DNA of 44,480 nucleotides from the NCBI GenBank assembly GCA_016869645.1, contig VGDO01000020.1, positions 1 through 44,480 of the forward strand, read 5' to 3'. Positions 19,014-28,225 of this stretch are shown one piece after another. The position numbers and the translations under genes were made by a program. The stretch's first letter is position 1. Each line of letters begins with the position of its first letter. The notes below the pieces were generated by a model, which did not search any database, was not told the origin of the DNA, and saw only the letters and a program-made list of their open reading frames with translations. This DNA is from Alphaproteobacteria bacterium (GTDB lineage: Bacteria; Pseudomonadota; Alphaproteobacteria; SHVW01).

Positions 19014-19901
19014 ATGACAACCCGTCCGCGCGCCCAGCATCGGCTGGGCTTGGCCCTCGTCGCGCTCGCGGCGATCGCCTGGAGCAGCGCAGGCTACTTC
19101 ACGCGCCTGATCCAGGTCGACGCCTGGACCATTCTGGTATGGCGCGGCCTGTTCGGCGGAACCTTCATCGCGGCGTTCATGGCCTGGCACTATGGTCGCG
19201 ATGCCTGGCCCATGGTGCGCGACATGGGGTGGCCCGGCTGGATGGTGACCCTCGCCTCGACTGCGGCCATGAGCAGCTTCATTCCCGCGCTCAAGCTGAC
19301 CAGCATCGCCAACGTCGCGATCATCTATGCGACCTGCCCGTTCGTTGCAGCCCTTCTCGCGCGCCTGTGGTTCGGCGAGCGTGTGCCGCGCCATGTCGTC
19401 CTGCTGAGTGCGGCGGCCTTTGCCGGCGTCGCGATCGCCATGGCCGGGCCGGCCACCGAAGGCTCGCGCGTTGGCGACGCGGTCGCGGTCTTCATGACCC
19501 TTGCCACCGCCGTCATGATGGTGGCGCTGCGGCGGTACCGCGACGTGCCCATGGTGCCCGCGGCGTCTCTGTCCAACCTGCTCGGCGTCGCTCTGGCCCT
19601 GCCGTTTGCCGCGCCGCTTGAGGTGTCCGGGGTCGCCCTCGTGCAGCTCGCCGCCTTCGGCTTCTTTCAGATGACCCTCGGCCTGACCCTGTTCACGATC
19701 GGCGCGCGCCACATCACGGCTGCCGAGGCAGCGCTCGTTGCCACCCTCGAATCGCCGCTCACGCCGTTCTGGGTCTGGTTGGCTTTCGGCGAAGTGCCGT
19801 CGCTTCCTGCGATGTTCGGCGGCGGCGTCGTGTTGGCGGCCGTGGTCGCCAATGTCTGGCTCAGCAGCAGTCCGGCTGCGCGCGCAGCCGAATTAAGCTG
19901 A
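19014..19901 (+). CDS. EamA-family (DMT) transporter
   Basis: A polytopic inner-membrane protein of the drug/metabolite transporter superfamily, probably a metabolite exporter; the substrate cannot be told. The 295-aa protein has ten hydrophobic helices in two EamA halves (about 10-140 and 150-285). Family marks are LAAIAWSSAGYFTRLI, SIANVAIIYATCPFVAALLA and the second-half AAEAALVATLESPLTPFWVW. The start is the ATG at 19014; an upstream in-frame start at 18969 would add a Pro/Arg-rich lead. It is a single gene, diverging from rpsB. Confidence 0.85.
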   Translation: MTTRPRAQHRLGLALVALAAIAWSSAGYFTRLIQVDAWTILVWRGLFGGTFIAAFMAWHYGRDAWPMVRDMGWPGWMVTLASTAAMSSFIPALKLTSIANVAIIYATCPFVAALLARLWFGERVPRHVVLLSAAAFAGVAIAMAGPATEGSRVGDAVAVFMTLATAVMMVALRRYRDVPMVPAASLSNLLGVALALPFAAPLEVSGVALVQLAAFGFFQMTLGLTLFTIGARHITAAEAALVATLESPLTPFWVWLAFGEVPSLPAMFGGGVVLAAVVANVWLSSSPAARAAELS

Positions 19902-20159
19902 AAGTATTACTGACTTGCTTTCCGTTGATTGCTCAACGGCTTGAACGCGCACGGCGACAGCGGCTCCGCGCGCTTGGCACGCGATCGCGGCGCCCCGCGG
20001 AAATAGTTACCGGGGGTTTTCGGCGCCAGCTGTTAATTCATATGTTGTGCCTTTAACCATTCATACCCGTTTAGATAGTAATGCTGGATTCGAAGTGAAT
20101 AGTCGCGTAGAAGAGCGGGCAAAAGAGCGCACAACACCGTCGACAGGGAGAGTCAGCCG

Positions 20160-20675
20160 TTGGAATCGGTGCCGGTGACGCAGACCGCCGATCTGATCGA
20201 CGGTCGACTGGGTCGTCTTTTCGAAATGTGGCAGGCCGCCTCGCAAGGCGAACGCATTCCGGCGAAGAATTTCGCCGATCCGATTGCCCTTCACTTCCTG
20301 CTCGGCTCGCTGGTGCTCTACGAGGTGGAGCGCAACCCGCTTCGCTTCCGCTATCGGCTGTTCGGGTCCGACTTGGCCAATCAGCTCGGCGTCGAGCGGG
20401 CCGGACAGTATGTCGACCAGCGGCGCGATGAAGAAGCCGGCATCGCCAATGGCGGCCTGCTGAGGAACACCGCCGAGGAAGGACGGCCTTACCGGGCGGC
20501 GGCGGAACTCAAGCTCCTGGGCGGCACGTGGCCAAGCGAGGCGTTGGCGGTTCCGTTGACCAACGCCAAAGGCGAGATCGGTTTCATTCTCGTAGCGCAG
20601 GTTTTCAGCGCCAACGCGCCCAACCAGCGTTTCCTCATTCCGACCAGGACGAAGACCTACTCGACCAACTCCTGA
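20160..20675 (+). CDS. Orphan PAS_5-type domain protein
   Basis: A 171-aa soluble protein with no attached output domain. Residues 20-150 resemble the alphaproteobacterial PAS_5 family (Pfam PF07310). The block IPAKNFADPIALHFLLGSLV followed by R-F-R-Y-R-L-F-G-S-D-L is typical of it, as is the VPLTNAKGEIGFILVAQVF strand near the end. The start is a TTG at 20160 with GGGAG at 20146-20150. What it senses or binds is unknown. It is a lone gene converging on dnaE with a 57-nt gap. Confidence 0.75.
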   Translation: MESVPVTQTADLIDGRLGRLFEMWQAASQGERIPAKNFADPIALHFLLGSLVLYEVERNPLRFRYRLFGSDLANQLGVERAGQYVDQRRDEEAGIANGGLLRNTAEEGRPYRAAAELKLLGGTWPSEALAVPLTNAKGEIGFILVAQVFSANAPNQRFLIPTRTKTYSTNS

Positions 20676-20732
20676 ATTGCTTCGGCCGGAAAAGCGCCCC
20701 TCGCCTGACCGACGACGCGCCGCACGACCGCC

Positions 20733-23700
20733 TCAGATATCCCTTACCTCGACCACGCCCGGAATGGCGCGGATCGCGGCGCGCAGTGGCGCCGAGACCT
20801 GATAGCCGCCGGGAAGCGCCACCTCGATCTCGCGCTGATCGGTATCGAGGACCAGGCGGATCTGGCCCTTGGCGGCACGGCCGCCCTTGCCTTCGCGCTG
20901 GATCACGCCGGCGAGCGTGCGGATCGGCTGGTCATCCCGCAGGAAGATCTTGAGCCCAGCCGCAGCACCGGCCAGCGCCTCGTCGAGCGACTGGATCGCC
21001 TGCGCCGCCAGGCGCGCACTGTCGCCCTCGATGCGCGCATCGACCGTGACCAGCAGGGGCTGACCGCTGTCGAGCTTGTCGCGGCTCTGGGCCAGCAGGT
21101 CGGAGAACACGAGCACCTCGAAGACACCCGTCCGGTCGGTCAGTTGCACGAAGGCGTATTTGCTCTTGGTGCGCGCCGAGGTGCGCTCGCGCCGGCTGAT
21201 CACGATGCCAGCGAGCTTGACGCGCGTCGATGCGCTGCCCTTGGCGCGCTGCAGGATCTGCGAGGCGGGCACGACGTCGATGCGTTCGAGGCTCGCGCCA
21301 TAGGCGTCGAGCGGATGAGCGGAAAGGTAGAAGCCGATCGCCTCGAATTCCCGACGCAGGCGCTCGAGCGTCGTCCAGTCCGGCATCTCCGCAGACTTGC
21401 CTTCGCGCTTCGTCGAGTTGTCGACACCCAGCCCATCGCCGAACAGGCTCACCTGGTTGCTGCCGCGCTCGCTGGCCGTGGCGTGCGCATGACGCACCAC
21501 GGTCTCGATCTGGGCGAAGACACGCGCGCGATTGCCGTCGATGGCGTCGAAAGCGCCGGCGCAGACCAGGTTCTCGAGCGCCAGCTTGTTGATCGCCTTG
21601 GCGCCTTCGGCAGACCGCCCCATCCGATCGGCGAACTCCATCAGCGCGCGGAACGGTCCGTGCGCACTGCGTTCGGCAATCACCGCACCCATGGCTTGGG
21701 GCCCCACCTTGCGCACGGCGGCGAGCGCATAGCGGATGGCGCGCTTCTCGCTGCCATCTGACTTGATGGTCTCGACCGAGAATTCGACCGCGCTGCGGTT
21801 GATGTCCGGCGGCAGCAACGGGATCTTCTGGCGATCGAGTTCCTGGCGATACACGTTGAGCTTGTCGGTGTTGCCGAGATCGAGCGTCATCGACGCCGCG
21901 AAGAACTCGACCGGGTGGTTCGCCTTGAGCCAGGCCGTCTGGTAGGCGACCAGCGCATAGGCCGCGGCATGCGCCTTGTTGAAGCCGTAGCCGGCGAAGC
22001 GGGCGACCTGATCGAAGATGTGCGACGCGGTCGCCTCTCCGACGCCACGCGCCACCGCGCCATCGACGAAGGTCTTGCGCTGGGCATCCATCTCCGCCTT
22101 GATCTTCTTGCCCATGGCACGGCGCAGAAGATCGGCGTCGCCCAGGCTGTAGCCCGACAGGGCCTGGGCGATCTGCATGACCTGCTCCTGGTAGATCATG
22201 ATGCCGTGAGTTTCCTTGAGCAGGTGCTCAATCCGCGGGTGCAGATAGTCGGGCTTCTCCAGCCCGTGCTTGCGGTTGATGTAGCTGGGAATGTTGTCCA
22301 TCGGGCCGGGCCGGTAGAGCGCCACGACGGCGATGATGTCCTCGAAGCGGTCGGGTTTGAGCCGGCGCAGCACGTCACGCACGCCCGCCGATTCCATCTG
22401 GAACACGCCGGTCACGTCGGCCCGCGCCATCATCTGATAGGTCCTGGCGTCGTCGAGCGGCAGGTGATCGATGTCGATGTCCTTGCCACTCGCGCGGATC
22501 AGCTCGACGGCGTGCTGGATCACCGTCAGCGTCTTGAGGCCGAGAAAGTCGAACTTGACGAGGCCGGCGAGCTCGACCGTCTTCATGTTGAACTGGGTGA
22601 CCGGCATGAAGGAGCGCGGATCGCGGTAGAGCGGCACGACCTCGTCGAGCGGCCGGTTGCCGATCACCACGCCGGCGGCATGCGTCGAGGCATGCCGGTA
22701 AAGCCCCTCGAGCTTCCGGCCGATCTCCAGCATGCGCGCCACGGCTTCGTCTTCGTCGCGCTGGCGCTGCAGCTCGGGCTCACCTTCGATCGCCTGCTCC
22801 AGCGTCACGGGATTGGCCGGATTGTTCGGCACCAGCTTGCAGATGCGGTCGACCTGGCCATAGGGAAGCTGCAGAACGCGGCCGACGTCGCGCAGGACGG
22901 CGCGCGCCTGCAGCTTGCCGAACGTGATGATCTGCGCGACACGGTCATGGCCGTACTTATCCTGCACGTAGCGCAGCACCTCGTCGCGTCGCGCCTGGCA
23001 GAAGTCGACGTCGATATCGGGCATGGACACCCGTTCGCGGCTGAGCAGGCGCTCGAACAGCAATCCCCAGCGCAGCGGATCGAGGTCGGTGATGGTGAGC
23101 GACCACGCCACGACCGAGCCGACCGCCGAGCCGCGGCCGGGCCCGACCGCGATGCCGCGGCTCTTCGCCCATTGAATGAAGTCGGCCACGATCAGGAAGT
23201 AGCCTGTGAATTTGGTCTCGACGATCATGTCGAGCTCGTAGGCGAGCTGGGCGCGATAGGGTTTCGCTTTGGCGGCGCGCGCCGCCTCGTCCATGTCGGG
23301 CGTGAAAACCGCGGTCGCCAGACGCCGCTCCAATCCCTCAGCGGCCCGCGCGCGCAGCTCGGCCGCTTCGTCGCGTCCCGCTGCGGTCGGATAGGCTGGC
23401 AGGATCGGGTTCGTCTTCTTCGGCATGAACGCGCAGCGCCGCGCGATCACCAGCGTGTTGTCGAGCGCCTCGGGCAGGTCGCTGAACAGGACGCGCATCT
23501 CGGCGGCCGATTTGAAGCGATGTTCCGGCGTCAGCCGCCGGCGGTTCGGCTCGGCGACAAAGGTGCCGGAGGCGATGCACAGCAGCGCATCATGCGCCTC
23601 ATACATCGACTCGTCGGCGAAGAAAGCCTCGTTGGTCGCGACCAGTGGGACACTCTGCTGATAGGCGAGATCGATCAAGCCGCCTTCGATGCGCTGCTCG

Positions 23701-24257
23701 ATCGGCAGGCCGTGACGCATCAGCTCGATATAGAGACGGCCGGGGAAGAGTTGGATCAGCCGGTTGAGCATCGCCGCCGCCGCCGGTCCCTGGCCTTCCG
23801 CCAGCAGCCGGCCGAGCGCGCCGGCCGGGCCGCCGGTCAGTGCGATCAGCCCCGCGCACGCTCCCGCCAGCTCGGCGAGCCTGACCTGGGACGTCAGGCC
23901 CGAAGGGGTGTCGAGGAACGACCGGCTCACCAGCTTCATCAGGTTGCCGTAACCCTCCTGGTTCTGCGCGATGAGAACCAGCTGATCAGGTGTGTGGGCA
24001 CCTGCGGGTCCTGACGGAGCGCGCTCGCCATCTTCGCGGGTAATGGCAAGTTGGCAGCCTATGATCGGCTGCACGCCGGCCTCCGCCGCCGCCATCGAAA
24101 ATTCGAGCGCACCGAACAGATTGCCGGTGTCGGTGATGGCGACGGCCGGCATCGCCATGCGCGCGCACAGGCCGACGAGCTCCTTCACTTTGATCGCGCC
24201 CTCGGACAGCGAATAAGCCGAGTGGACGCGCAAATGGACGAAATCGGCGTGCGGCAT
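20733..24257 (-). CDS. dnaE: DNA polymerase III alpha subunit
   Basis: The replicative DNA polymerase (C family). The 1174-aa protein has an N-terminal PHP domain (about 5-270) beginning FVHLRVHSAYSLSEG. The palm follows, with GPGRGSAVGS and the catalytic MPDIDVDF (Asp414, Asp416). Next come fingers with IMIYQEQVMQIAQ and GYGFNKAHAAAYA, a helix-hairpin-helix and an OB domain (about 1000-1080). In many relatives the loop reads GSGAGS; here it is GSAVGS, but the Gly and Ser positions that contact nucleotide are kept. The gene stands alone between convergent PAS_5 and the TRAP operon. Confidence 0.96.
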   Translation of the reverse strand: MPHADFVHLRVHSAYSLSEGAIKVKELVGLCARMAMPAVAITDTGNLFGALEFSMAAAEAGVQPIIGCQLAITREDGERAPSGPAGAHTPDQLVLIAQNQEGYGNLMKLVSRSFLDTPSGLTSQVRLAELAGACAGLIALTGGPAGALGRLLAEGQGPAAAAMLNRLIQLFPGRLYIELMRHGLPIEQRIEGGLIDLAYQQSVPLVATNEAFFADESMYEAHDALLCIASGTFVAEPNRRRLTPEHRFKSAAEMRVLFSDLPEALDNTLVIARRCAFMPKKTNPILPAYPTAAGRDEAAELRARAAEGLERRLATAVFTPDMDEAARAAKAKPYRAQLAYELDMIVETKFTGYFLIVADFIQWAKSRGIAVGPGRGSAVGSVVAWSLTITDLDPLRWGLLFERLLSRERVSMPDIDVDFCQARRDEVLRYVQDKYGHDRVAQIITFGKLQARAVLRDVGRVLQLPYGQVDRICKLVPNNPANPVTLEQAIEGEPELQRQRDEDEAVARMLEIGRKLEGLYRHASTHAAGVVIGNRPLDEVVPLYRDPRSFMPVTQFNMKTVELAGLVKFDFLGLKTLTVIQHAVELIRASGKDIDIDHLPLDDARTYQMMARADVTGVFQMESAGVRDVLRRLKPDRFEDIIAVVALYRPGPMDNIPSYINRKHGLEKPDYLHPRIEHLLKETHGIMIYQEQVMQIAQALSGYSLGDADLLRRAMGKKIKAEMDAQRKTFVDGAVARGVGEATASHIFDQVARFAGYGFNKAHAAAYALVAYQTAWLKANHPVEFFAASMTLDLGNTDKLNVYRQELDRQKIPLLPPDINRSAVEFSVETIKSDGSEKRAIRYALAAVRKVGPQAMGAVIAERSAHGPFRALMEFADRMGRSAEGAKAINKLALENLVCAGAFDAIDGNRARVFAQIETVVRHAHATASERGSNQVSLFGDGLGVDNSTKREGKSAEMPDWTTLERLRREFEAIGFYLSAHPLDAYGASLERIDVVPASQILQRAKGSASTRVKLAGIVISRRERTSARTKSKYAFVQLTDRTGVFEVLVFSDLLAQSRDKLDSGQPLLVTVDARIEGDSARLAAQAIQSLDEALAGAAAGLKIFLRDDQPIRTLAGVIQREGKGGRAAKGQIRLVLDTDQREIEVALPGGYQVSAPLRAAIRAIPGVVEVRDI

Positions 24258-24352
24258 GAAGGCCAGGATTCCATGTCCCGACCGGCGCTGTCATCAAGAT
24301 ATTGGGACGACCAGGCGGCGAGCCGCAATCCGTGGGATGCGCAGGCTGCCGA

Positions 24353-25672
24353 CTACCTGAGAAACTCGGGCGAGATCAGCGATGGAAGGAACAGCGCGAC
24401 CTGCGGCCAGACAATCAGCAACGCGAGCACGCCGAGCATGGGCAGAAGCATGATCAACGTGTCCTTGAGCGCGTCCACCATGCGGATGCCGGCGATCGAG
24501 CACGAGATCATGAGACAGAGACCATAGGGTGGCGTCACCAGCCCGAAGGCGAGCGAGACGATGCCGATCATGGCGAAGTGCACGGGATCCATGCCGACTG
24601 CCTTGGCCAGGGGCTGGAGGATGCTGCCGACAATGATGATCGCGGGGATCGCGTCGAGGAAGCAGCCGACGACGAGGAACACGGCGGCAATGAAGAAGCC
24701 CGTTTCCGTCAGGCCCATGCCCCAAGAGCCGAAGCCCGATAGCAGCGCCTTGGGAATCTGGTAGTAGGCGAGCAGCCAACCGAACGCGCTCGCCGTACCG
24801 ACGCAGAACAGAGCGACCGCCGCCAGCTTGCCGGTGTCGAGCAGCGCGTAATTGAGGCCTTTCCAGTCCATCTCGCGATAGATGAGGAGCGACAGCGCGC
24901 CGGCGTAGAGCACGGCGATGCATGCGGATTCGGTCGCGGTGAACCAGCCGAAGATCTTGCCGCCGACGATGATGAACGGCGTGGTCAGCGCCGGAATCGA
25001 GATCGCCAGCGCGACAATCAGCTCCTTCCAGCTCGAGCGCGGATATGTCGGATATTTGCGCAGCTTGGCGTAGACGTGAACCGTGGCCATCTGCACGAAG
25101 CCGATCAGCAGTCCGGGAATGATGCCGGCGAGGAAGAGTGCGCCGATCGAGACGGTCAGAACGCCGCCCCACACGATCATCAGGATCGACGGCGGGATGA
25201 TCACGGCGAGCACGGCCGACACGGCAGTGATCGCCACGGAGAAGCCGTCGTCGTAGCCCTCCTTGCGCTGAGCTTCGATGAAGATCTTCGACTGGCTCGC
25301 CGCGTCCGCGGTCGACGATCCGGAAATGCCGGCGAAAAAAATCGACAGCACGACGTTGATCTGCGCCAGGCCGCCCGGGAAATGACCGACCATCGATCGC
25401 GACAGGCGCACCAGCCGATCGGTGATGCCGCCGACATTCATCAGGTTTGCCGTCAGCAGAAAAAACGGCACCGCAAGCAGGATAAAGGAGTTGTACGCGT
25501 TGAACGTCTCCTGGACGAGTGTCATGGCCGACAGGCGGGGCTCGATCAGGAGAACCGGCAGACATGCGAGGCCCAAGGCGAAAGCCACCGGCACGCGCAT
25601 GATCAGCAGCGCAAAGAACAGGCCGAACAGGATGAGCGCCGCGAACCCGGGCGACAGAACGGCGCCCGTCAT
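24353..25672 (-). CDS. TRAP transporter large permease (DctM type)
   Basis: The sodium-driven membrane subunit of a tripartite ATP-independent periplasmic transporter. The 439-aa protein has about 12 helices. It carries the family signatures LLAVPFFLLTANLMNVGGIT, GGLAQINVVLSIFFAGISGS and TADAASQSK, and LVTPPYG near the C-terminus. The ATG at 25672 overlaps the stop of the small permease gene (ATGA). A longer open frame upstream is shadow of that gene. The substrate is unknown, but organic acids are typical. Confidence 0.93.
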   Translation of the reverse strand: MTGAVLSPGFAALILFGLFFALLIMRVPVAFALGLACLPVLLIEPRLSAMTLVQETFNAYNSFILLAVPFFLLTANLMNVGGITDRLVRLSRSMVGHFPGGLAQINVVLSIFFAGISGSSTADAASQSKIFIEAQRKEGYDDGFSVAITAVSAVLAVIIPPSILMIVWGGVLTVSIGALFLAGIIPGLLIGFVQMATVHVYAKLRKYPTYPRSSWKELIVALAISIPALTTPFIIVGGKIFGWFTATESACIAVLYAGALSLLIYREMDWKGLNYALLDTGKLAAVALFCVGTASAFGWLLAYYQIPKALLSGFGSWGMGLTETGFFIAAVFLVVGCFLDAIPAIIIVGSILQPLAKAVGMDPVHFAMIGIVSLAFGLVTPPYGLCLMISCSIAGIRMVDALKDTLIMLLPMLGVLALLIVWPQVALFLPSLISPEFLR

Positions 25673-26184
25673 CGAGCACTTCCCGTCACCGCGATGCGCA
25701 AATTGTCCCACATCTGCTCGCCGAGAAAGACGATCCAGGTGAATCCGGCGATCGGCCAGGCCATGTGAATCAGCCAGAGCGGCAGCTCGGCCAGCTCGGA
25801 GATGCGGTTCCAGGCGAATCGCGTGAACTCGATCCCGGCCAAGACGAAGACGATGGCGAACACGAGCACGGCCAGGCCGGCGAACAGCTTGACCACTGCC
25901 TCGATCCGCGCGTTGACCGGCGGCCACAGATCGACCTCGAAATGCGTGCTTTCGCGCACGCCGATCATGGCACCGATCATGATCGTCCAGACGAAGAGGA
26001 AGCGCGCCATTTCCTCCGTCCAGATATAGTGCGGAATGAGGGCGGTGAAGCGTGAGAAGATCTGCAGCGTCACCGGAATGATCAAGATGGCAACGGACGC
26101 GACCAGCAGCAGCGACAGCACGCGATGATAGACGGCCGTCAATCGTCTCCAGCCGCTGCGCGCAGACGACGGCGCATCGTTCAT
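25669..26184 (-). CDS. TRAP transporter small permease (DctQ type)
   Basis: The four-helix membrane subunit that pairs with DctM. It is 171 aa with helices near 23-45, 60-78, 97-118 and 135-155. The family motif IWTEEMARFLFVWTIMIGA and the following HFEVDLWP are present. It sits 72 nt downstream of the binding-protein gene and overlaps the large permease by 4 nt. Confidence 0.92.
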   Translation of the reverse strand: MNDAPSSARSGWRRLTAVYHRVLSLLLVASVAILIIPVTLQIFSRFTALIPHYIWTEEMARFLFVWTIMIGAMIGVRESTHFEVDLWPPVNARIEAVVKLFAGLAVLVFAIVFVLAGIEFTRFAWNRISELAELPLWLIHMAWPIAGFTWIVFLGEQMWDNLRIAVTGSAR

Positions 26185-26256
26185 GGGCGGCTCTCTTATC
26201 GGGAGATTGAAGGGGCCGCAGGCAGGCCCGCGGCCCCAAACATTCGATTCAGGCGC

Positions 26257-27261
26257 CTACTTGAGGTTAGTGATCGCTGCGAAGATCTTGTCCGCTTCGA
26301 TCTCCTTGGCGTAAGCCGCCATCACCGGATCGACGAGCTTCTTCATCGCATCGCGATCGGCGAACGGGACGCGCTTCAACTTGCCCGCCTTTTCCATGGC
26401 GTCGAGCTTCTGAGAATCTTCTGATGACTCGATCTGGCGGCCATAGGCGCCAGCTTCCTTGCCGGCCTTGACGATCGCCGCCTGCAGGTCGGCCGGCAGA
26501 CCCTTGAAGGTCTTGCCCGAGAAGCAGAGCGGACGGATCGTGATGGCGTGCTCGGTCATCGCGAGGTGCGGCGCGACCTCGAAGAATTTCATCTGCTCGA
26601 CGCCGGCCGCCTCGTTCTCGCCGGCCGCGATCACGCCGTTCTGGATGGCGTTATAGACCTCGTTGTAGGCGATCACGGTCGGCGCCATGCCGGTCGCCGC
26701 AAAGGTGCGGCTCCAGATCGGCGCGCCTTGCACGCGGACTTTGAGGCCCTTGATCTCGGCGAGATTGTGCACCGGTTTGTTGACGAAGATATTGCGCACG
26801 CCGCCGCCGGCGTAGCCGATGAGCATGACCTCGGCCTTCTGGTTGATCTCGTCGGCGATCGGCTTGAGCAGATCGGCGTCGAGCACCTTGTTCCAGTGCG
26901 CCAGGTCGCGGAACAGGAACGGTGCGTCGATGAACGGCGCAGCCTTGGAGAAGGTCGACATGTGCGCCGGCGAGACGATGGCGTAGTCGACCGCCTTGCC
27001 TTGCGCCATGTACTCGAAATACTGCTTCTCGAGGCCGAGCTCGCTGTTCTTGTGCAGCACGAAGTTGATCGGCTTGCCGTAGTACTGCTTCACCAGCTGC
27101 TCGAACTTGACCATCGCCTTGGTGAAGGCGTGGTCGTCGTTGAACTGCGAGGCGCCGTGAAGCGTGATCGTCTGAGCCGCCGACTGCGATGTCGCGACGG
27201 TGCCGCACAGAAGCGCCGCCGCGAGTGCGGAGCCGAAGCCCAATGTTCGCATCAGAATCAT
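26257..27261 (-). CDS. TRAP transporter substrate-binding protein (DctP family)
   Basis: A periplasmic solute receptor delivering substrate to the DctQM permease. The 334-aa protein has a signal peptide (1-30, ending SQSAAQ) and two alpha/beta lobes. KGLKVRVQGAPIWSRTF carries the Arg that usually binds the substrate carboxylate, and EVYNAIQNGVIAAGENE is the DctP signature. GGAGGG precedes the ATG, the strongest ribosome binding site of the operon, which fits a receptor needed in excess. The ligand cannot be told from sequence. Confidence 0.92.
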   Translation of the reverse strand: MILMRTLGFGSALAAALLCGTVATSQSAAQTITLHGASQFNDDHAFTKAMVKFEQLVKQYYGKPINFVLHKNSELGLEKQYFEYMAQGKAVDYAIVSPAHMSTFSKAAPFIDAPFLFRDLAHWNKVLDADLLKPIADEINQKAEVMLIGYAGGGVRNIFVNKPVHNLAEIKGLKVRVQGAPIWSRTFAATGMAPTVIAYNEVYNAIQNGVIAAGENEAAGVEQMKFFEVAPHLAMTEHAITIRPLCFSGKTFKGLPADLQAAIVKAGKEAGAYGRQIESSEDSQKLDAMEKAGKLKRVPFADRDAMKKLVDPVMAAYAKEIEADKIFAAITNLK

Positions 27262-27733
27262 GATGGTCCCTCCCTGTTAAATGCTGTTGTTCGTTCGATC
27301 CTACGATGAAATACCGGCCGTGTCAGCGTCTCCGCGCCGTCTCCGCGCCGCCTTCGGCGATCGGGCGACGGCAGACGAGCAGCGATCGACATCACCGTCA
27401 TGTCCCGCCATCCCACTGCGCCGACAATGAAGAGATTGGGCTGGAAAGCCTGGTCGCGACCCGGCCGGTCTGGTGTGAGGGCCAAATGTCGGGGCCGCTT
27501 CGAGTCGCTCGCCCGCATTCTGGCCGCAAACGAGCATGAGACCGTCAGGCCGCTGCCGCGCCCGGTGCAGGCGCCTAATGCGGGACTCCGGCCTCTGCAT
27601 CCAAGATGCTGATACTAAATCGTTTTTCGGGGCCTAAAAAAACTTCGGCGTGCCCGGAACGACATCACGGGGCGTCCAGTTTAAGCACGCGCGATTGCGC
27701 AGCGCATCTGCGAGCAACCAAGAGGCACGCCCC
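27262..27733. other. 472-bp intergenic region without a supported gene
   Basis: It separates the divergent TRAP operon and lipoprotein gene. Open frames here are short and in shadow-like composition. A perfect 11-bp tandem duplication (GTCTCCGCGCC at 27328-27338 and 27339-27349) is present. An AT-rich patch at 27611-27646, with T5 and A7 runs, is the likeliest place for promoters of either flank. No clear -35/-10 pair could be fixed. Confidence 0.5.
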
Positions 27734-27970
27734 ATGACCTGCCGGCCCATTCTGTCAGCCATGGCCGCGCTGGTTCTGGCCGGGTGTGGATCCGACCCCA
27801 CGACACGAGCCATGACGGGGGCCGGCGCCGGCGCCGGTATGGGCGCAGCGATCGGCGCGATCTTCGGTGGCATTGGCGCCGTGCCCGGCGCCCTCATCGG
27901 CGCGGGCATCGGCGGCTCAACCGGCGTCGTGACGAGCGGCACGGACGTCAATCTGGGTGGTCCCTCATGA
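27734..27970 (+). CDS. Small glycine-zipper lipoprotein
   Basis: A 78-aa protein with a lipoprotein signal: MTCRPILSAMAALVLAGC, a lipobox with Cys18. After lipidation the rest is short and dominated by a glycine-zipper helix (about 27-60, repeated G-A-G-A-G, IGAIFGGIGAVPGALIGAG), like the 17-kDa surface antigen/YMGG-zipper families. It is probably anchored in the outer membrane or periplasm. The start is the ATG at 27734 with AGAGG upstream; the frame is open further upstream without a signal. Its stop overlaps a small ORF as ATGA. Confidence 0.75.
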   Translation: MTCRPILSAMAALVLAGCGSDPTTRAMTGAGAGAGMGAAIGAIFGGIGAVPGALIGAGIGGSTGVVTSGTDVNLGGPS

Positions 27971-28152
27971 ACACACTAGCCGGACGCTGCGCTGCACGTT
28001 CCTCTGCCGCGTCGTCGCGGCATTCCGGTATTCTGACCGACTGTTGTGACCCCTCCTTTTGGCGCGCACGCGCCGCGGACATGCGTGATGAGGCGGCGGT
28101 CGATGCTCCTGTAGGAACCGGCCGTCGAGCGCCGGCGTTGATCCTCGAGTGA
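27967..28152 (+). CDS. Doubtful 61-aa ORF, possibly a remnant related to the next gene
   Basis: The ATG at 27967 overlaps the lipoprotein stop (ATGA). The only recognisable stretch is DPSFWRARAADMRDEAA near residues 28-44. It resembles the helix opening of small alphaproteobacterial proteins of the type seen in the following gene (YWLARAEEARTMAD). The rest does not continue that family. It could be a decayed paralogue or chance. Confidence 0.25.
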   Translation: MNTLAGRCAARSSAASSRHSGILTDCCDPSFWRARAADMRDEAAVDAPVGTGRRAPALILE

Positions 28153-28225
28153 CGGCGGTGGCCCGTAAGCCGCCTTGAGGCGATCACGTCGGCCGACGTC
28201 ACGTGCCGGCACGAGCGGGCAGGTC

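Noticed and set aside
19922..19939. CCGTTG/CAACGG stem after the EamA gene as an intrinsic terminator
   Set aside because: The 6-bp stem is real but is followed by CTTGAACG, not a T-run; too weak to call.
21915..24014. 699-aa plus-strand ORF opposite dnaE
   Set aside because: An antisense shadow of dnaE with typical skewed composition and no family motifs.
27306..27612. Overlapping short ORFs on both strands in the gap upstream of the TRAP operon
   Set aside because: No conserved stretch, no ribosome binding site and several equally long frames overlap, as expected by chance at this GC content.
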